Below, piece after piece: positions 9,165-20,427 of a stretch of DNA of 64,000 bases (position 1 is the stretch's first letter; every line of letters begins with the position of its first letter). This stretch comes from Herminiimonas arsenitoxidans (GTDB lineage Bacteria; Pseudomonadota; Gammaproteobacteria; Burkholderiales; Burkholderiaceae_D), in NCBI RefSeq assembly GCF_900130075.1, contig NZ_LT671418.1, positions 1,364,001 through 1,428,000 of the forward strand, given 5' to 3'. The position numbers and the translations under genes were made by a program. The notes beneath the pieces were generated by a model. The model saw nothing but the letters and a program-made list of their open reading frames with translations, did no database searches and was not told the origin of the DNA.

Positions 9165-9662
9165 TTAGCCGTAAGTTGGATCGGATACAGAAGTGCTGGT
9201 TACCTTGCCACTACCAATATCGAAATGCACATTGAAGAAACGCTCGGTAGCCGGTCCTTCCAGATAGCGCCAATCCCATACTTCTTCACTCTTCAAATTG
9301 AACTTGCCAACAGTGCGCGGTCTGCCCAGCTTGCGTCGTACTTCATCCCGACTCATGCCGACTTTGATCGTCGCAAAATTTTCTGCAGTTAATACCTGTG
9401 TGTAATCGAGCAACTTGCCTTGTGTATCGATGTCGACCATATAGGTACGATGACCGGCTGGTCCTTTCGGATATTCCAACGTGCGTATACCGCTTTCTTC
9501 TTCCCAGGTAATTTCCGGCTCGCCCATCGCGCTGCGCACATCAGCTTCTGTCGATACGCCTTTCGTCAATTTTTCCAAACCAAACTCCGCTCCAGTGTTA
9601 TCACAACCCAGCATCAGCAAACTACAGAAGAAACCCAATAAGGCACGCATCATTTTTCTCAT
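9165..9662 (-). CDS. Lipoprotein with two BamE/SmpA-like modules
   Basis: 165 residues. The signal peptide ends in lipobox LMLGC with Cys20. Two copies of the small BamE/OmlA-type motif follow: KGVSTEADVRSAMGEP near residues 34-49 and KVGMSRDEVRRKLGRP near 96-111, each followed by a beta-rich segment (W...Y / W.WRYLEGP). BamE itself has one such module and helps the outer membrane beta-barrel assembly machine. Whether this tandem form binds Bam is unknown. It stands alone, with the heptamer repeat beyond its 3' end. Confidence 0.75.
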   Translation of the reverse strand: MRKMMRALLGFFCSLLMLGCDNTGAEFGLEKLTKGVSTEADVRSAMGEPEITWEEESGIRTLEYPKGPAGHRTYMVDIDTQGKLLDYTQVLTAENFATIKVGMSRDEVRRKLGRPRTVGKFNLKSEEVWDWRYLEGPATERFFNVHFDIGSGKVTSTSVSDPTYG

Positions 9663-9850
9663 TCTTGCCTCCTATCAGCGATGAGCCAGGATTTTTATTG
9701 CCTAAAACACATTTCAGCACAGAAGTATCGCATTGATGCGAGCAAAATGATGCCGGATTGACATATCTGAGACAGTTGCCTTTTCCTTGAAGGAATCACT
9801 GATAGACGATGTAAAATAGCGTCTGAATCCACCTTGTTGCCAATTTATCC

Positions 9851-10063
9851 ATGAAACTTAGCAAACAGCACTCCAATTACCAGTCCGAAGCCACCCAGTT
9901 CATCGCCTCCTTGAAAGAGAAGAATCCGAATCTGGAAGCATCCCAGCTCGCCGGTCGTGCTCTGCTGTGGGATAAAAGCCCGATCGATCTGGAGCAGCAA
10001 GCACGCAATCTGGCATCGCACGTCGATCAACAAGCTTACCCGTATCAAAACAAAGTTCGGTAA
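9851..10063 (+). CDS. DUF3460-type small protein
   Basis: 70 residues, hydrophilic and predicted soluble, resembling the short betaproteobacterial DUF3460 family (QATQFIASLKE...LWDK pattern). Its stop is immediately adjacent to the scpA start (TAA then ATG), so it is translated with scpA. No function is known. The sequence shows no catalytic motif or membrane segment. Confidence 0.75.
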   Translation: MKLSKQHSNYQSEATQFIASLKEKNPNLEASQLAGRALLWDKSPIDLEQQARNLASHVDQQAYPYQNKVR

Positions 10064-10942
10064 ATGAGCAAAGGTCCGAACACGATGCTGGCGCACTTGC
10101 CTTCCAGTGCGCCCGATCTTGTAGTCGATGGCAGACCAGATACCACGCCGGATGTCATTGACGGCGTTGCTTATGCACGCTTGTACGGTGAACCCTTGTT
10201 CCGCATGCCGACGGATTTGTATATTCCGCCGGATGCACTGGAAGTCTTTCTCGAAGCATTTGAAGGCCCGCTTGATCTCTTGCTGTATTTGATCCGCAAG
10301 CAGAACTTCAACATCCTCGACATCCCGATGGCGCAGGTTACCAAGCAGTACCTGCAATACGTCGATCAAATCCGTCTGCACAATCTCGAACTCGCTGCCG
10401 AATATCTGCTGATGGCAGCCATGCTGATCGAGATCAAATCGCGCATGCTGCTGCCGGTACGCAAAGCAGATACAGGCGAAGAAGCCAGCGATCCGCGTGC
10501 TGAACTGGTACGCCGCCTGCTCGAATACGAACAAATGAAACTCGCGTCGCAACAAATCGATGCCCTGCCACAGCTGGGCCGCGATTATGTGCGCACACAA
10601 ATTTATATTGAACAAAACACCGTCACACGCTGGCCGGAAGTAGAAGTCGTTGATCTGCAAGCCGCGTGGGCAGACTTGTTGAAGCGCGCGAAACTGACCG
10701 CGCATCACATGATCAGCCGTGAAGAATTATCAGTGCGCGAACACATGACGGCCATCCTGCGTCGTTTGCAATCCAGCAAATTCGTTGAATTCGCCGATCT
10801 GTTCGACCCAACGCGCGGCGTGCCCGTCGTAGTGGTTAACTTTGTCGCCTTGCTCGAGCTGGCGAAAGAAACGCTGATCGAGATTACGCAAGCCGAACCA
10901 TTTGCGCCTATCTACGTGCGACTGGCCTACGCGCCGAGCTAG
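10064..10942 (+). CDS. scpA: Segregation and condensation protein A
   Basis: Kleisin subunit that bridges SMC heads in bacterial condensin. 292 residues. The family core starts near residue 62 with LEAFEGPLDLLLYLIRKQNFNILDIPM and continues with YLLMAAMLIEIKSRMLLP; the C-terminal winged-helix part is ILRRLQ...FVALLEL. A roughly 60-residue N-terminal extension precedes the core, common in betaproteobacteria. scpB is not adjacent; panC follows after 86 nt. Confidence 0.93.
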   Translation: MSKGPNTMLAHLPSSAPDLVVDGRPDTTPDVIDGVAYARLYGEPLFRMPTDLYIPPDALEVFLEAFEGPLDLLLYLIRKQNFNILDIPMAQVTKQYLQYVDQIRLHNLELAAEYLLMAAMLIEIKSRMLLPVRKADTGEEASDPRAELVRRLLEYEQMKLASQQIDALPQLGRDYVRTQIYIEQNTVTRWPEVEVVDLQAAWADLLKRAKLTAHHMISREELSVREHMTAILRRLQSSKFVEFADLFDPTRGVPVVVVNFVALLELAKETLIEITQAEPFAPIYVRLAYAPS

Positions 10943-11019
10943 GCTACGCCTCCATTCATTCCAGATTACTTAATCGTTTCGTTACCGCATGCATCAAGCT
11001 GCGGCGACCAATTCACTAA

Positions 11020-11868
<849 letters not shown>

Positions 11869-11892
11869 TTTTTCCTACCTGCAATTGAATGC

Positions 11893-12270
11893 TCAGCCCA
11901 AGTCCCGTACGGCAAGGGCCGAGCATGTGGCAATGATTTTCTGTAATTGCTGCTGATGTGATTCCACACGACCGTCTATGTATAAGCTGGTACGAAATCC
12001 TTCGGTACCAGCCAACGTGCAACAGACTGCCGTACAAGAAAATTTGAGCTGAACGACGCGCGCACCAAGCAAGGCGTCAAGTACGACAGAACAAGACTCT
12101 CCTGTCTTGATCGGCACAGTGCTCATCACGCCCATGCCGTGCGCAGAGACATCCAGAGTATGAATGGATGTCGTCACCCTCTCGGTTGTCATCAAACCTC
12201 GACGACGAAATACGTAACGCCGCTCTTGCCGCCTGGATTCTTGCTGCGTCAATTGCACATTCGTATTCAT
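11893..12270 (-). CDS. PilZ-domain protein
   Basis: Small c-di-GMP receptor-like protein, about 125 residues from ATG 12270, which has a GGAGAAAG upstream; an ATG at 12306 lacks a ribosome-binding site. The PilZ signature is visible: an arginine cluster RRQERRYVFRRR followed by DVSAHGMGV (the D/NxSxxG element). No output domain is fused. It may act on motility or surface traits through a partner. It converges with panC. Confidence 0.8.
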   Translation of the reverse strand: MNTNVQLTQQESRRQERRYVFRRRGLMTTERVTTSIHTLDVSAHGMGVMSTVPIKTGESCSVVLDALLGARVVQLKFSCTAVCCTLAGTEGFRTSLYIDGRVESHQQQLQKIIATCSALAVRDLG

Positions 12271-12381
12271 GACAACACTTTCTCCAAAATGAGTCAGTGC
12301 TGCCATGCTACGTAAACTGCATTACTTCTTGATGACAGAGATTGTGCAGCGGAAAGTGACGTTGCGAGGAGATGTGAATTG

Positions 12382-12894
12382 CTAGTTTTTCGGCATTATC
12401 ATTAAATCGGTCGCACCGACGTCAATACGCTGCTGCGATAACAGCGTTGTCACCTGTCCGCGATGATGCGTTTGATGATTGAACATGTGGACGACTGAAT
12501 GCCATGCCGGCCCGTTGTGCACACTCTTGGTCATGCCGCTATACCAGCTGAAATCCTGTGCCAGCCACGCTGCATCCAGATGCGTTGCCCAGACAATCAA
12601 TGCTTCATCCAGCGCATTACGCGCTGCCTTCAATTCATTCCAGTCGGAATGCACATCAACACCGCCAGGCGTGGTCGGCATCGGCCGTTCCAGTGCCGTA
12701 CCTTTGGTGAAGCGTCCCAACCACATCGAATCACCCCACACCAAATGATTCAAGGTTGAATGTATGGATTTGAAAAAAGCACCGCGATCGGCTTTGCGAT
12801 CTTCATCGCTTAACTGCTCACTGGCGGCGTACACTTTTTCGTTCATCCAGCGGTTGTAACGTACCAGCAACTGCGCATAATCCGGTGTAATCAT
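12382..12894 (-). CDS. DinB-family protein
   Basis: 170 residues, four-helix-bundle DinB/YfiT-type protein. The likely metal triad is His50 (STLNHLVWGD), His140 and His144 (HMFNHQTHHRGQ). Members are putative metal-dependent thiol transferases or hydrolases; no substrate is evident. It starts 4 nt after the ParA-like gene ends, so the two are cotranscribed. Confidence 0.88.
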   Translation of the reverse strand: MITPDYAQLLVRYNRWMNEKVYAASEQLSDEDRKADRGAFFKSIHSTLNHLVWGDSMWLGRFTKGTALERPMPTTPGGVDVHSDWNELKAARNALDEALIVWATHLDAAWLAQDFSWYSGMTKSVHNGPAWHSVVHMFNHQTHHRGQVTTLLSQQRIDVGATDLMIMPKN

Positions 12895-12898
12895 CTTC

Positions 12899-13513
12899 TT
12901 ATCTCTTATTAACCCAGGGCAAAATATCCTGCCATTGTTCCAAATCTTTCTCCACGCGTGACGGTGCGATATCCCACAGCGTCGTGCCGTGTGCCGCTAG
13001 TTGCACATAGTTCTGCGTATCACGCAAGAAGCCGAGCACCGGCACACCCAAGCCGTTGACGTATTGCGTCAATTGCTCCGCCGCACGCGTGCGTCCATTG
13101 ACGCGCATGCCGAGCACACCTAATTCAAATTTATCTTTGCGCTGTAGAAGCTTTTGCAGGAATTCCTGCGTCGCCAGAATATCGAACATCGAAGGCTGCA
13201 AGGGAACGATGACCTTGTCGGCGATCTGCATGACTTTTTCAAAACGCTTGCCGCTGAAACCGGCCGGCGTATCCAGCACGATGTGCGTGGTTCCCTTAGG
13301 CGGTTTGGCAACATGGCCATCGTCAATTTCCCACGCCTGTATCGCCGGTAGCGTATTCGAGCGCAAGTTCAGCCAAGAACGTGACGACTGCTGCGTATCG
13401 ACATCGCCCAACATCACGCTATGGCCTTGCGCGGCAAAATATCCGGCGAGATTGGTGGCAAACGTGCTTTTCCCAACGCCGCCTTTAGGATTGGCGATGA
13501 CGATCACTGGCAT
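12899..13513 (-). CDS. Orphan ParA/MinD-like ATPase
   Basis: 204 residues. Deviant Walker A KGGVGKST at 10-17 with the signature lysine, DVDTQQSS, and a Walker B-like IVLDTPAG. It resembles short chromosomal ParA proteins that position cargo rather than plasmid ParA. No parB or parS-like repeats are visible nearby. Its partner in the operon is a DinB-family gene, an unusual pairing. Confidence 0.88.
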   Translation of the reverse strand: MPVIVIANPKGGVGKSTFATNLAGYFAAQGHSVMLGDVDTQQSSRSWLNLRSNTLPAIQAWEIDDGHVAKPPKGTTHIVLDTPAGFSGKRFEKVMQIADKVIVPLQPSMFDILATQEFLQKLLQRKDKFELGVLGMRVNGRTRAAEQLTQYVNGLGVPVLGFLRDTQNYVQLAAHGTTLWDIAPSRVEKDLEQWQDILPWVNKR

Positions 13514-13668
13514 GGAATTCCCCTTTTGATGTTGTTTTCGGCTTACATCTTGGAATCAGCGCGCCATCCAGCTCCCCGGCGCTGACTTGGGAACAAGAAT
13601 ATCATGCTGCGTTGCAAGGTCAACCTAGCCTCGCCCTATCTGACAAGGCGTAGCGGGAATGCCACAGT

Positions 13669-15123
13669 TCAGAGGGAATTCGGGTAGTCCGGCAAGGCGC
13701 GCAGCGCCTCCAGCAAGGGCCGCGCGGCATCGGCAATACGATCCAGACTGGCTTCGCGCAGACGCGCGGTATCGACCGATACATCACTATCCAAACCTGC
13801 CCAGCGCAGCAAGGCCGTACATGCCGATGGCGTATCGAACAAACCGTGCAGATAAGTACCAAGGATTTGATCATCGTCGGAACGTGCACCTTCCGGCCGA
13901 CCATCGATGATGAAAGCCGCTTGTTGGCGTGCCGCACCTTCCGATATACCCATGTGGATTTCATAACCACTGACACTGGCATCGGCAAAAGCACATAGGC
14001 CGCTGACCTGCTCCAGCCGCTTGTCACGCGTCAGTTCAGTGGCGATATCCAGCAAACCCAAACCTTGCGACATGCCAGGCGTACCTTCTATGCCATGTGG
14101 ATCGGCCACCGTCATACCTAGCATTTGATAGCCGCCGCAGATACCGATGATCTTGCCGCCATAACGCGCGTGACGAACCAGCGCATCGCGCCAACCATTC
14201 GCGATCAGCCATTCCAGATCGCCACGCGTATTTTTACTGCCGGGAAGAATAATCAAATCGGCAGCAGGAATCGGTTGCCCCGGTCCTATCAGTTGCAAGT
14301 CAACATCAGGATGTGCGCGCAAGGCATCGAAATCGGTGTGATTGCTGATACGCGGCGGCACTGGCACCACCACGCGGAAGGCTCCGCGTTCAGCTTGCGT
14401 GTGCTCGACCGCATCTTCTGCATCAAGGAACAAGCCGTGCAGATAAGGCAGCACAGCCAGCACCGGTTTGCCGGTTTGTTCTTCCAGCCATTTCAGCCCC
14501 GGTTCCAGCAAACTGATATCACCGCGAAAACGATTGATGACGAAACCAACCGTGCGCTTGCGCTCGCTCTCGGACAGACAAGCCAGCGTACCTATGATGT
14601 GGGCGAATACGCCGCCTCTATCAATATCCGCTACCAGAATGACAGGACAATCGACCGCTTCGGCAAAACCCATATTGGCGATATCGCGCTCACGCAGATT
14701 CACTTCCGCCGGACTACCTGCACCTTCTACCAACACCGACTCGTATTGTGTTTTCAGGCGTTGATACGACTCCAGCACTGCCTGCATCGCGACTGGTTTA
14801 TACGCATGGTAATCGCGCGCATTCATATCGCTGCGTGCTTTGCCGTGAATAATGACTTGCGCGCCGGTATCGCTCGATGGCTTGAGCAGTATCGGATTCA
14901 TATCGGTATGCGGTGGTAAACCGGCTGCATGTGCTTGCAATGCCTGCGCCCGACCAATCTCGCCACCGTCTGCCGTCACTGCACTATTCAATGCCATATT
15001 CTGCGGCTTGAATGGCACGACCTTCACGCCTTCTTGCGCCAACAAGCGACAGAGCGCAGCAACCAGCGTGGTTTTGCCGGCGTCCGAGGTGGTGCCTTGC
15101 ACCATCAGTGTTTGTAGTTTCAC
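13669..15123 (-). CDS. cobQ: Cobyric acid synthase
   Basis: ATP- and glutamine-dependent amidation of four side chains of adenosylcobyrinic acid a,c-diamide to give cobyric acid. 484 residues. The N-terminal synthetase P-loop is [19 protein letters not shown], and the C-terminal triad-type glutaminase half carries [10 protein letters not shown] with the nucleophilic Cys. It is the last gene of the leftward cobalamin cluster, 6 nt after btuF. Confidence 0.96.
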   Translation of the reverse strand: MKLQTLMVQGTTSDAGKTTLVAALCRLLAQEGVKVVPFKPQNMALNSAVTADGGEIGRAQALQAHAAGLPPHTDMNPILLKPSSDTGAQVIIHGKARSDMNARDYHAYKPVAMQAVLESYQRLKTQYESVLVEGAGSPAEVNLRERDIANMGFAEAVDCPVILVADIDRGGVFAHIIGTLACLSESERKRTVGFVINRFRGDISLLEPGLKWLEEQTGKPVLAVLPYLHGLFLDAEDAVEHTQAERGAFRVVVPVPPRISNHTDFDALRAHPDVDLQLIGPGQPIPAADLIILPGSKNTRGDLEWLIANGWRDALVRHARYGGKIIGICGGYQMLGMTVADPHGIEGTPGMSQGLGLLDIATELTRDKRLEQVSGLCAFADASVSGYEIHMGISEGAARQQAAFIIDGRPEGARSDDDQILGTYLHGLFDTPSACTALLRWAGLDSDVSVDTARLREASLDRIADAARPLLEALRALPDYPNSL

Positions 15124-15129
15124 GTTCGC

Positions 15130-16026
15130 TTATGGTTTATTGGTGCGACGGCTGCGCGCCAGCTCCAGCTTTTCGCACACCATGGCTGCACCTTCTATCA
15201 GGCGCGGACCGGCACGATTTACCAGATCGGCATCGACTGAAAACAGATTGTCGTTTTTAACGGCGAGCATATTCTTGTATTGCTTCCAGATTTCCAGTCC
15301 ACCGGATTTTTCTGCCTGGCGATCACCAGTCATCATCACTTCCGGGTTCTCCAACAGTACTGCCTCGGTCGTCACTGTAGGAGCCGGAATCGACAAACCC
15401 GCAAATACGTTTTCACCACCGCATAGGCGAATCACGTCACTCATGATATTGCCGCCATTCAGTGTGTATATCGGCTTGCCCCACACTTGATAAAACATGC
15501 GCACCGTAGGCCGATTGCGGTATTGCGTCGCCAGACGTGCCAGTTCGTCGCGTTCTGCGGTAGCGACCTTGCTGGCTTGCTGCTCGGTGCCCATCAATAT
15601 ACCGAGACGTTCTATGCTAGTCGGAATATCTACCAACTTCTTCGGTTCGCTGAAATAGAAAGGAATACCCAATTTTCGTATGTGCTCGAGCTGACGCTCG
15701 GAATTGCCATGCAGCCACACCACCAGCAAGTCGGGCTTGAGTGCGATGATGCGTTCGACGTCGATCTGCTGATGACTACCGACGCGCGGAATCTTCAATG
15801 CAGCCGCAGGATAATCGCTGTAGCCGACTGTGCCAACGATGCGATCGCCGCCACCTGCGGCAAAAATCAATTCAGTCGCATGTGGTGCCAAGGAAATGAT
15901 GCGTTGCGCCGGCTTACTCAACGTGACGGTATTGCCACCATCGTCCTTGACGCTGATAGCTGCCATCGCACTGCCGGCTACAAACGCCGTACTCAGTGCA
16001 AGGACTTGCAAGAAAAATTTGTTCAT
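15130..16026 (-). CDS. btuF: Cobalamin ABC transporter periplasmic binding protein
   Basis: 298 residues from ATG 16026. The signal peptide is [22 protein letters not shown]. The mature part shows the BtuF/FecB fold: RIISLAPHATELIFAAGGGD, VGYSDYPAA, then IDVERIIALKPDLLVVW. The start overlaps the cobD stop by 4 nt. It delivers cobalamin or cobinamide to the BtuCD permease encoded upstream in the same cluster. Confidence 0.93.
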   Translation of the reverse strand: MNKFFLQVLALSTAFVAGSAMAAISVKDDGGNTVTLSKPAQRIISLAPHATELIFAAGGGDRIVGTVGYSDYPAAALKIPRVGSHQQIDVERIIALKPDLLVVWLHGNSERQLEHIRKLGIPFYFSEPKKLVDIPTSIERLGILMGTEQQASKVATAERDELARLATQYRNRPTVRMFYQVWGKPIYTLNGGNIMSDVIRLCGGENVFAGLSIPAPTVTTEAVLLENPEVMMTGDRQAEKSGGLEIWKQYKNMLAVKNDNLFSVDADLVNRAGPRLIEGAAMVCEKLELARSRRTNKP

Positions 16027-17012
16027 TTCATTTCCTGTGTAATGGGCGCACTCGCCAGCGCCTGTTGCAATCGCTGCCAACCTGCTTCATCTGGTGGCAA
16101 GCCGAGACGTACGCCATGCGAAAAAATCCTGATCCAGATACCGTGCTGCGCCATGTGCTCGGCGAATTCTGCTGAATGCAATGTCGGCCAGTATTGAAAC
16201 AACTCTGTACCGTTAGCTTGAATCCCGTGCACGGACAACAACTGCTGCAAACGCGTGCCGCTTGCATGCAACTGCAAACGCATCGCGTCCTGCCAATCAG
16301 CATCAGACAAAGCCGTACTACCGATTTGTTGCGCCGGACCACTGACGGTCCACGGCCCCAATAAATCCGCCAACTGCTGCAACAAGTCAGCATGTGCAGC
16401 GACAAAACCCAGACGCAAACCAGCCAAACCAAAAAACTTGCCGACCGAACGAAATACGATCAAACCTTTTTGCGCAGTGTATGCAGCCACGCTGTGTGTC
16501 GGCGTGGTGTCTCCAAACGCTTCATCCACGATCAACCAGCCGCCACGCGCTGCCAATCGCTCTGCCCACTGCAGCAATATTTCAGGAGCGATGCGTTCAC
16601 CAGTCGGATTATTCGGATTGCAGATGGACATCACATCACAGCTATCCAGCTCAGCTTCCAACTGATCGTAAGCCACTTCACGCACATCATGCCCGGCTTG
16701 CCGCCATTGGTAACTGTGTTCCGCATACGAAGGGGCTGCGATCACTACACGGGAATGCGCACGCAAACGCGGCAATGCCTGTATCGCTGCCTGCGTACCT
16801 GCCACCGGCAATAACTGCGGTGCACCGTAATAAGCCTGCGCCGCTTCCAGCAAAGCCGTACTCGGCTCAGGCAAGCGATGCCATGCATCAGCCGCCAACT
16901 GCGGTACAGGATAGGCTTGCGGATTAATGCCGGTAGACAGATCCAGCCAATCTGAGCGTGGTCGCCCATACCGCAGAATTGCGTCGTGCAGGTTGCCGCC
17001 ATGCTCAAGCAT
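16023..17012 (-). CDS. cobD: Threonine-phosphate decarboxylase (CobD/CobC type)
   Basis: PLP enzyme giving (R)-1-aminopropan-2-ol phosphate, the linker of the nucleotide loop. About 329 residues from ATG 17012, which has GGGAG at 6 nt; the frame opens earlier at a TTG. Motifs are [10 protein letters not shown] at the N-terminus, [17 protein letters not shown] and the PLP-lysine region [16 protein letters not shown]. It overlaps cbiB by 8 nt and btuF by 4 nt. Naming: cobD in Salmonella, cobC in Pseudomonas denitrificans. Confidence 0.94.
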   Translation of the reverse strand: MLEHGGNLHDAILRYGRPRSDWLDLSTGINPQAYPVPQLAADAWHRLPEPSTALLEAAQAYYGAPQLLPVAGTQAAIQALPRLRAHSRVVIAAPSYAEHSYQWRQAGHDVREVAYDQLEAELDSCDVMSICNPNNPTGERIAPEILLQWAERLAARGGWLIVDEAFGDTTPTHSVAAYTAQKGLIVFRSVGKFFGLAGLRLGFVAAHADLLQQLADLLGPWTVSGPAQQIGSTALSDADWQDAMRLQLHASGTRLQQLLSVHGIQANGTELFQYWPTLHSAEFAEHMAQHGIWIRIFSHGVRLGLPPDEAGWQRLQQALASAPITQEMK

Positions 17013-17946
17013 AGACAACTCCCGCAACGCAAATCAGCACTAACCACAAGGCTGTCGTTAGACGTACCAAACGCCAGGCACGCGCGATATCTTTACCTGC
17101 AGCCAAAGGACCTATGCCCAGCGGTGGACGCTGTTCGACTTCACCATCGTAAATCGCCGCACCACCCAGCGATACACCCAAAGCACCCGCACCTGCAGAC
17201 ATCACTGGCCCGGCATTCGGACTGGACCATGCTGGCGCCTGCGCACGCCAACATTGCCAGGCTTGCTTCGTATTCCCTAGCAAAGCGTAAGACAATGCCG
17301 TCAGGCGCGCCGGAATGAAATTCAACACATCGTCGATGCGTGCGGCGACACGACCAAATTCATTAAAACGCTGCGTGCGGTAACCCCACATCGCATCCAG
17401 AGTATTCGCCAGACGGAACAAGACCACGCCAGGACCACCGGCCACGGCAAACCAGAACAAGGTGCCGAACACTGCATCGTTACCGTTCTCCAGCAGAGAC
17501 TCGACCCCAGCCTTCGCCAAATCAGCTTCTTCCGACTGGCTCGTATCGCGGCTGACGATGCGCGCTGTCAATAAACGCGCTTGCGACAAATCGCCATCCA
17601 TCAAGGCATGCGCTATGGGTAAGGTGTGATCACGCAGGCTGCGCAAACCAAGGCTGAAGTACAGCAGCAAAGCATGTACTCCCAATGCAATCAACGCATC
17701 GAATTGCGCCAGCCAAAAAGTCAGCGCCCATGCCAGCAATACAAATGGCAAAACGACTAGCGACCACGCCAATGCACCACGTGCAATGCGCGCTTCACCA
17801 GTATTAAGTTTCTTTTCGATGCGTATCGCCAGATTGCCGAAGCCAACCAGCGGATGCCAGCGCGTCGCCTCACCCAGACGCATATCCAGCAACACACCTA
17901 TCAACATCAGGATCGCAATCGCGCCACAAGACAAACCAAACAACAT
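17005..17946 (-). CDS. cbiB: Adenosylcobinamide-phosphate synthase
   Basis: Integral membrane enzyme that attaches aminopropanol (phosphate) to adenosylcobyric acid. 313 residues with several hydrophobic segments. Family blocks are [16 protein letters not shown] near the N-terminus, [20 protein letters not shown] and [10 protein letters not shown]. It begins 1 nt after cobU and overlaps cobD. It is called cobD in the aerobic-pathway nomenclature. Confidence 0.95.
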   Translation of the reverse strand: MLFGLSCGAIAILMLIGVLLDMRLGEATRWHPLVGFGNLAIRIEKKLNTGEARIARGALAWSLVVLPFVLLAWALTFWLAQFDALIALGVHALLLYFSLGLRSLRDHTLPIAHALMDGDLSQARLLTARIVSRDTSQSEEADLAKAGVESLLENGNDAVFGTLFWFAVAGGPGVVLFRLANTLDAMWGYRTQRFNEFGRVAARIDDVLNFIPARLTALSYALLGNTKQAWQCWRAQAPAWSSPNAGPVMSAGAGALGVSLGGAAIYDGEVEQRPPLGIGPLAAGKDIARAWRLVRLTTALWLVLICVAGVVYA

Positions 17947-17947
17947 T

Positions 17948-18496
17948 TCAACCCTTTAGTGTCAACGGCAAACCAGCCACGACCAGCACTGCACGTTCGC
18001 AAGCTGCCGCTACCGCCTGATTCAAGCGTCCTGCTTCATCGACAAACCAGCGCGATATCGCACCTTGCGGCACGATGCCTTGCCCTACTTCATTGGTAAC
18101 CAAGATCACGTCGCCTGGTGCCTGTGCCAGTGCTTGCAGGAAAGCTGCGCGTTGTTCAGTGAAACAGGCTGGAGCATCGATGATGCCGATCTCGGGGAAT
18201 TCTTTGTCTTCAGAAAATAGTAAATTGGAAAGCCAGACTGTCAGGCAATCAACTAGCAGCACATTGTCTGGCTTACTGTATTTTTGAATCGCAGCACCCA
18301 ACGCCAGCGTTTCTTCCACTGTCTGCCAGCGGTCATCACGTCGCTCACGATGATGCGTGATACGCGCTTGCATCTCTGCATCACTCGCTTGTGCGGTGGC
18401 AATATAGACGAGCGGCTTGCCCGTTGCCATAGCCAAAACTTCTGCATGCATGCTCTTGCCGGACCGTGCACCGCCTATGACCAGAGTACGCGTCAT
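17948..18496 (-). CDS. cobU: Adenosylcobinamide kinase / guanylyltransferase
   Basis: 182 residues. P-loop GGARSGKS near the N-terminus, the [10 protein letters not shown] block that carries the guanylylated histidine, and [14 protein letters not shown]. It phosphorylates adenosylcobinamide and transfers GMP to it. This step lets the cell use salvaged cobinamide. It overlaps cbiA by 4 nt. Also called cobP. Confidence 0.96.
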   Translation of the reverse strand: MTRTLVIGGARSGKSMHAEVLAMATGKPLVYIATAQASDAEMQARITHHRERRDDRWQTVEETLALGAAIQKYSKPDNVLLVDCLTVWLSNLLFSEDKEFPEIGIIDAPACFTEQRAAFLQALAQAPGDVILVTNEVGQGIVPQGAISRWFVDEAGRLNQAVAAACERAVLVVAGLPLTLKG

Positions 18497-19791
18497 GTTT
18501 TTTCCTCAGGTGCAAAAATACGCGCCGTCGCCGCTGGACATGACGAAAAATACGCGTGGAAGTAAGTCGCAGTCAGTGCGCCTTGTTTATACACGGCTTC
18601 ACCAATCGCGCCATTAGAACGCTTGACTGTTTGTGCCTGCGGCTCGACCAACGTGCTCAGCGTTGAGTAGTGGAAAGCATGACCGCGCAATTCACCGTCT
18701 TCAGTCACCAGCGATTGCATGCCCAGACCAGCCAACTTGCCTTGCATCACGACCTCGCCCGGCATCAGGCCAACCATAGGCCATTGCTTGCCCTGTGCAT
18801 CGGTCAGGCTATCGGCAATCACCATCATGCCGCCGCATTCAGCGAGTATCGGCATATTCTGCGCATGCGCGGCGCGCATCGAGTCTTGCCAGTTCTGTGC
18901 TGCTGCCAAAGTCGCGCAATGCAACTCCGGATAACCGCCTGGGATATACACAGCATCCGCTTCAGCAGGTATCGCTTCATCATTCAATGGAGAAAAGAAT
19001 GTCAGCCTCGCACCAGCAGCGCGCAGGCATTCCAGATTCGCGTGATACACAAAGGCGAAAGCCGCATCGCGTGCAATCGCTATCGTTTTACCAGCCAGTA
19101 ATTGCGGCGTTGTCGCTGCGGCCAGACTTTCATCCAGCACGACTGGTGCTATCGCATCCCATGCCGCCATATCAATCTCTATCTGATCAGCCATTTGATC
19201 CAGCACCTGATCTACCTGTGCAATTTCATCTGGCTGCACCAGACCCAGATGACGCTCCGGCAATGCTTGCGCCTGCTTAGGCAAAGTCGCGAGGAGTGGA
19301 ACATTGCGTATGCCTTGCGTCACCATTTTTGCGTGTGAGGCACTGGCGATACGATTGACGATCACACCAGCTAGTTCAACCGGACCGTATTGCTGCAAAC
19401 CAAGCACCACTGCACCTACCGTCTGCGCCATCTTGGCCGCATCCAATACGACCACTACCGGTACACCGAAAGCACGTGCCAAATCTGCCGACGACGGATC
19501 GCCATCGTACAAACCCATTACGCCTTCGATCAGAATGACATCGACTTCAGTTGCGGCCTTGGCCAGCAAGCGGCGGCAATCTTCCAGACCTACCATCCAC
19601 AAATCGAGCGCATATACTTCGGCACCACTGGCACGGTGCAGGATCATTGGATCCAGATAATCCGGTCCGGTCTTGAACACGCGCACGCGCAAACCCTGCC
19701 GTATCAACTTGCGGGACAAAGCCGCGGTGACTGTCGTTTTACCCTGGCCGGAAGCAATGCCAGAAATCAGGACAATGCGTGCACTAGCCAT
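18493..19791 (-). CDS. cbiA: Cobyrinic acid a,c-diamide synthase
   Basis: 432 residues. N-terminal ATP site ISGIASGQGKTTVTAALSRK, VDVILIEGVMGLYDG, and a C-terminal glutaminase domain with ILAECGGMMVI bearing the catalytic Cys. It amidates the a and c side chains of (hydrogeno)cobyrinic acid. Its presence with cobQ and cobO implies an intact precursor route elsewhere or use of imported incomplete corrinoids; no ring-forming genes lie in this window. It abuts cobO. Confidence 0.95.
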   Translation of the reverse strand: MASARIVLISGIASGQGKTTVTAALSRKLIRQGLRVRVFKTGPDYLDPMILHRASGAEVYALDLWMVGLEDCRRLLAKAATEVDVILIEGVMGLYDGDPSSADLARAFGVPVVVVLDAAKMAQTVGAVVLGLQQYGPVELAGVIVNRIASASHAKMVTQGIRNVPLLATLPKQAQALPERHLGLVQPDEIAQVDQVLDQMADQIEIDMAAWDAIAPVVLDESLAAATTPQLLAGKTIAIARDAAFAFVYHANLECLRAAGARLTFFSPLNDEAIPAEADAVYIPGGYPELHCATLAAAQNWQDSMRAAHAQNMPILAECGGMMVIADSLTDAQGKQWPMVGLMPGEVVMQGKLAGLGMQSLVTEDGELRGHAFHYSTLSTLVEPQAQTVKRSNGAIGEAVYKQGALTATYFHAYFSSCPAATARIFAPEEKT

Positions 19792-20427
19792 CTACCACTC
19801 CACACCCTGTTGCGCAGCGATGCCATTCGCAAAAGCATGCTTGATCGGCTGCATCTCAGTGACGGTATCGGCCACTGCTATCAGTTCTGGCGGCGCACCA
19901 CGACCTGTGATCACGACGTGTTGCATCTCTGGACGCGCCTGCAGATCAGCGATCACTTGCTGCACGTCCAGGTATTTATATTTCAATGCGATATTCAATT
20001 CATCCAGCACCACCAAACCAATGGCCGGATCGCTCAGCAAGACTTGCGCACGTTGCCATGCTTTCTCTGCATTGGCGACATCGCGTTCGCGGTTTTGCGT
20101 TTCCCAGGTATAGCCTTCACCCATGACATGAAAACTGATTTCATCAGGAAAGCGGCGGAAGAAGTTTTCTTCGCCAGTCATAATCGCGCCCTTGATGAAT
20201 TGCACGACACCTACCTTCATGCCATGGCCGAGTGCGCGTGCTGCCATGCCGAAGGCGCTGGAGCTTTTACCTTTACCGTTACCGCAAGTAATCACCAACA
20301 CACCTGCATTGCGTTTCGCTGCATCTATCTTCTTATCGACGACTTCCTTCTTACGCGCCATGCGCGCATTATGCCGTTCGTTCAAACCATCGGCATCCTT
20401 GCTTGCGCCATTCAATTCTTCACTCAT
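19792..20427 (-). CDS. cobO: Cob(I)yrinic acid a,c-diamide adenosyltransferase
   Basis: CobA/CobO/BtuR-type corrinoid adenosyltransferase, 211 residues. It has the N-terminal P-loop VITCGNGKGKSSSAFGMAARAL and VVLDELNIALKYKYLD. It adds the adenosyl ligand to Co(I) corrinoid. The first 35 or so residues are charged and lysine-rich (GLNERHNARMARKKEVVDKK), typical of CobO. It overlaps btuD by 4 nt. Confidence 0.95.
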   Translation of the reverse strand: MSEELNGASKDADGLNERHNARMARKKEVVDKKIDAAKRNAGVLVITCGNGKGKSSSAFGMAARALGHGMKVGVVQFIKGAIMTGEENFFRRFPDEISFHVMGEGYTWETQNRERDVANAEKAWQRAQVLLSDPAIGLVVLDELNIALKYKYLDVQQVIADLQARPEMQHVVITGRGAPPELIAVADTVTEMQPIKHAFANGIAAQQGVEW

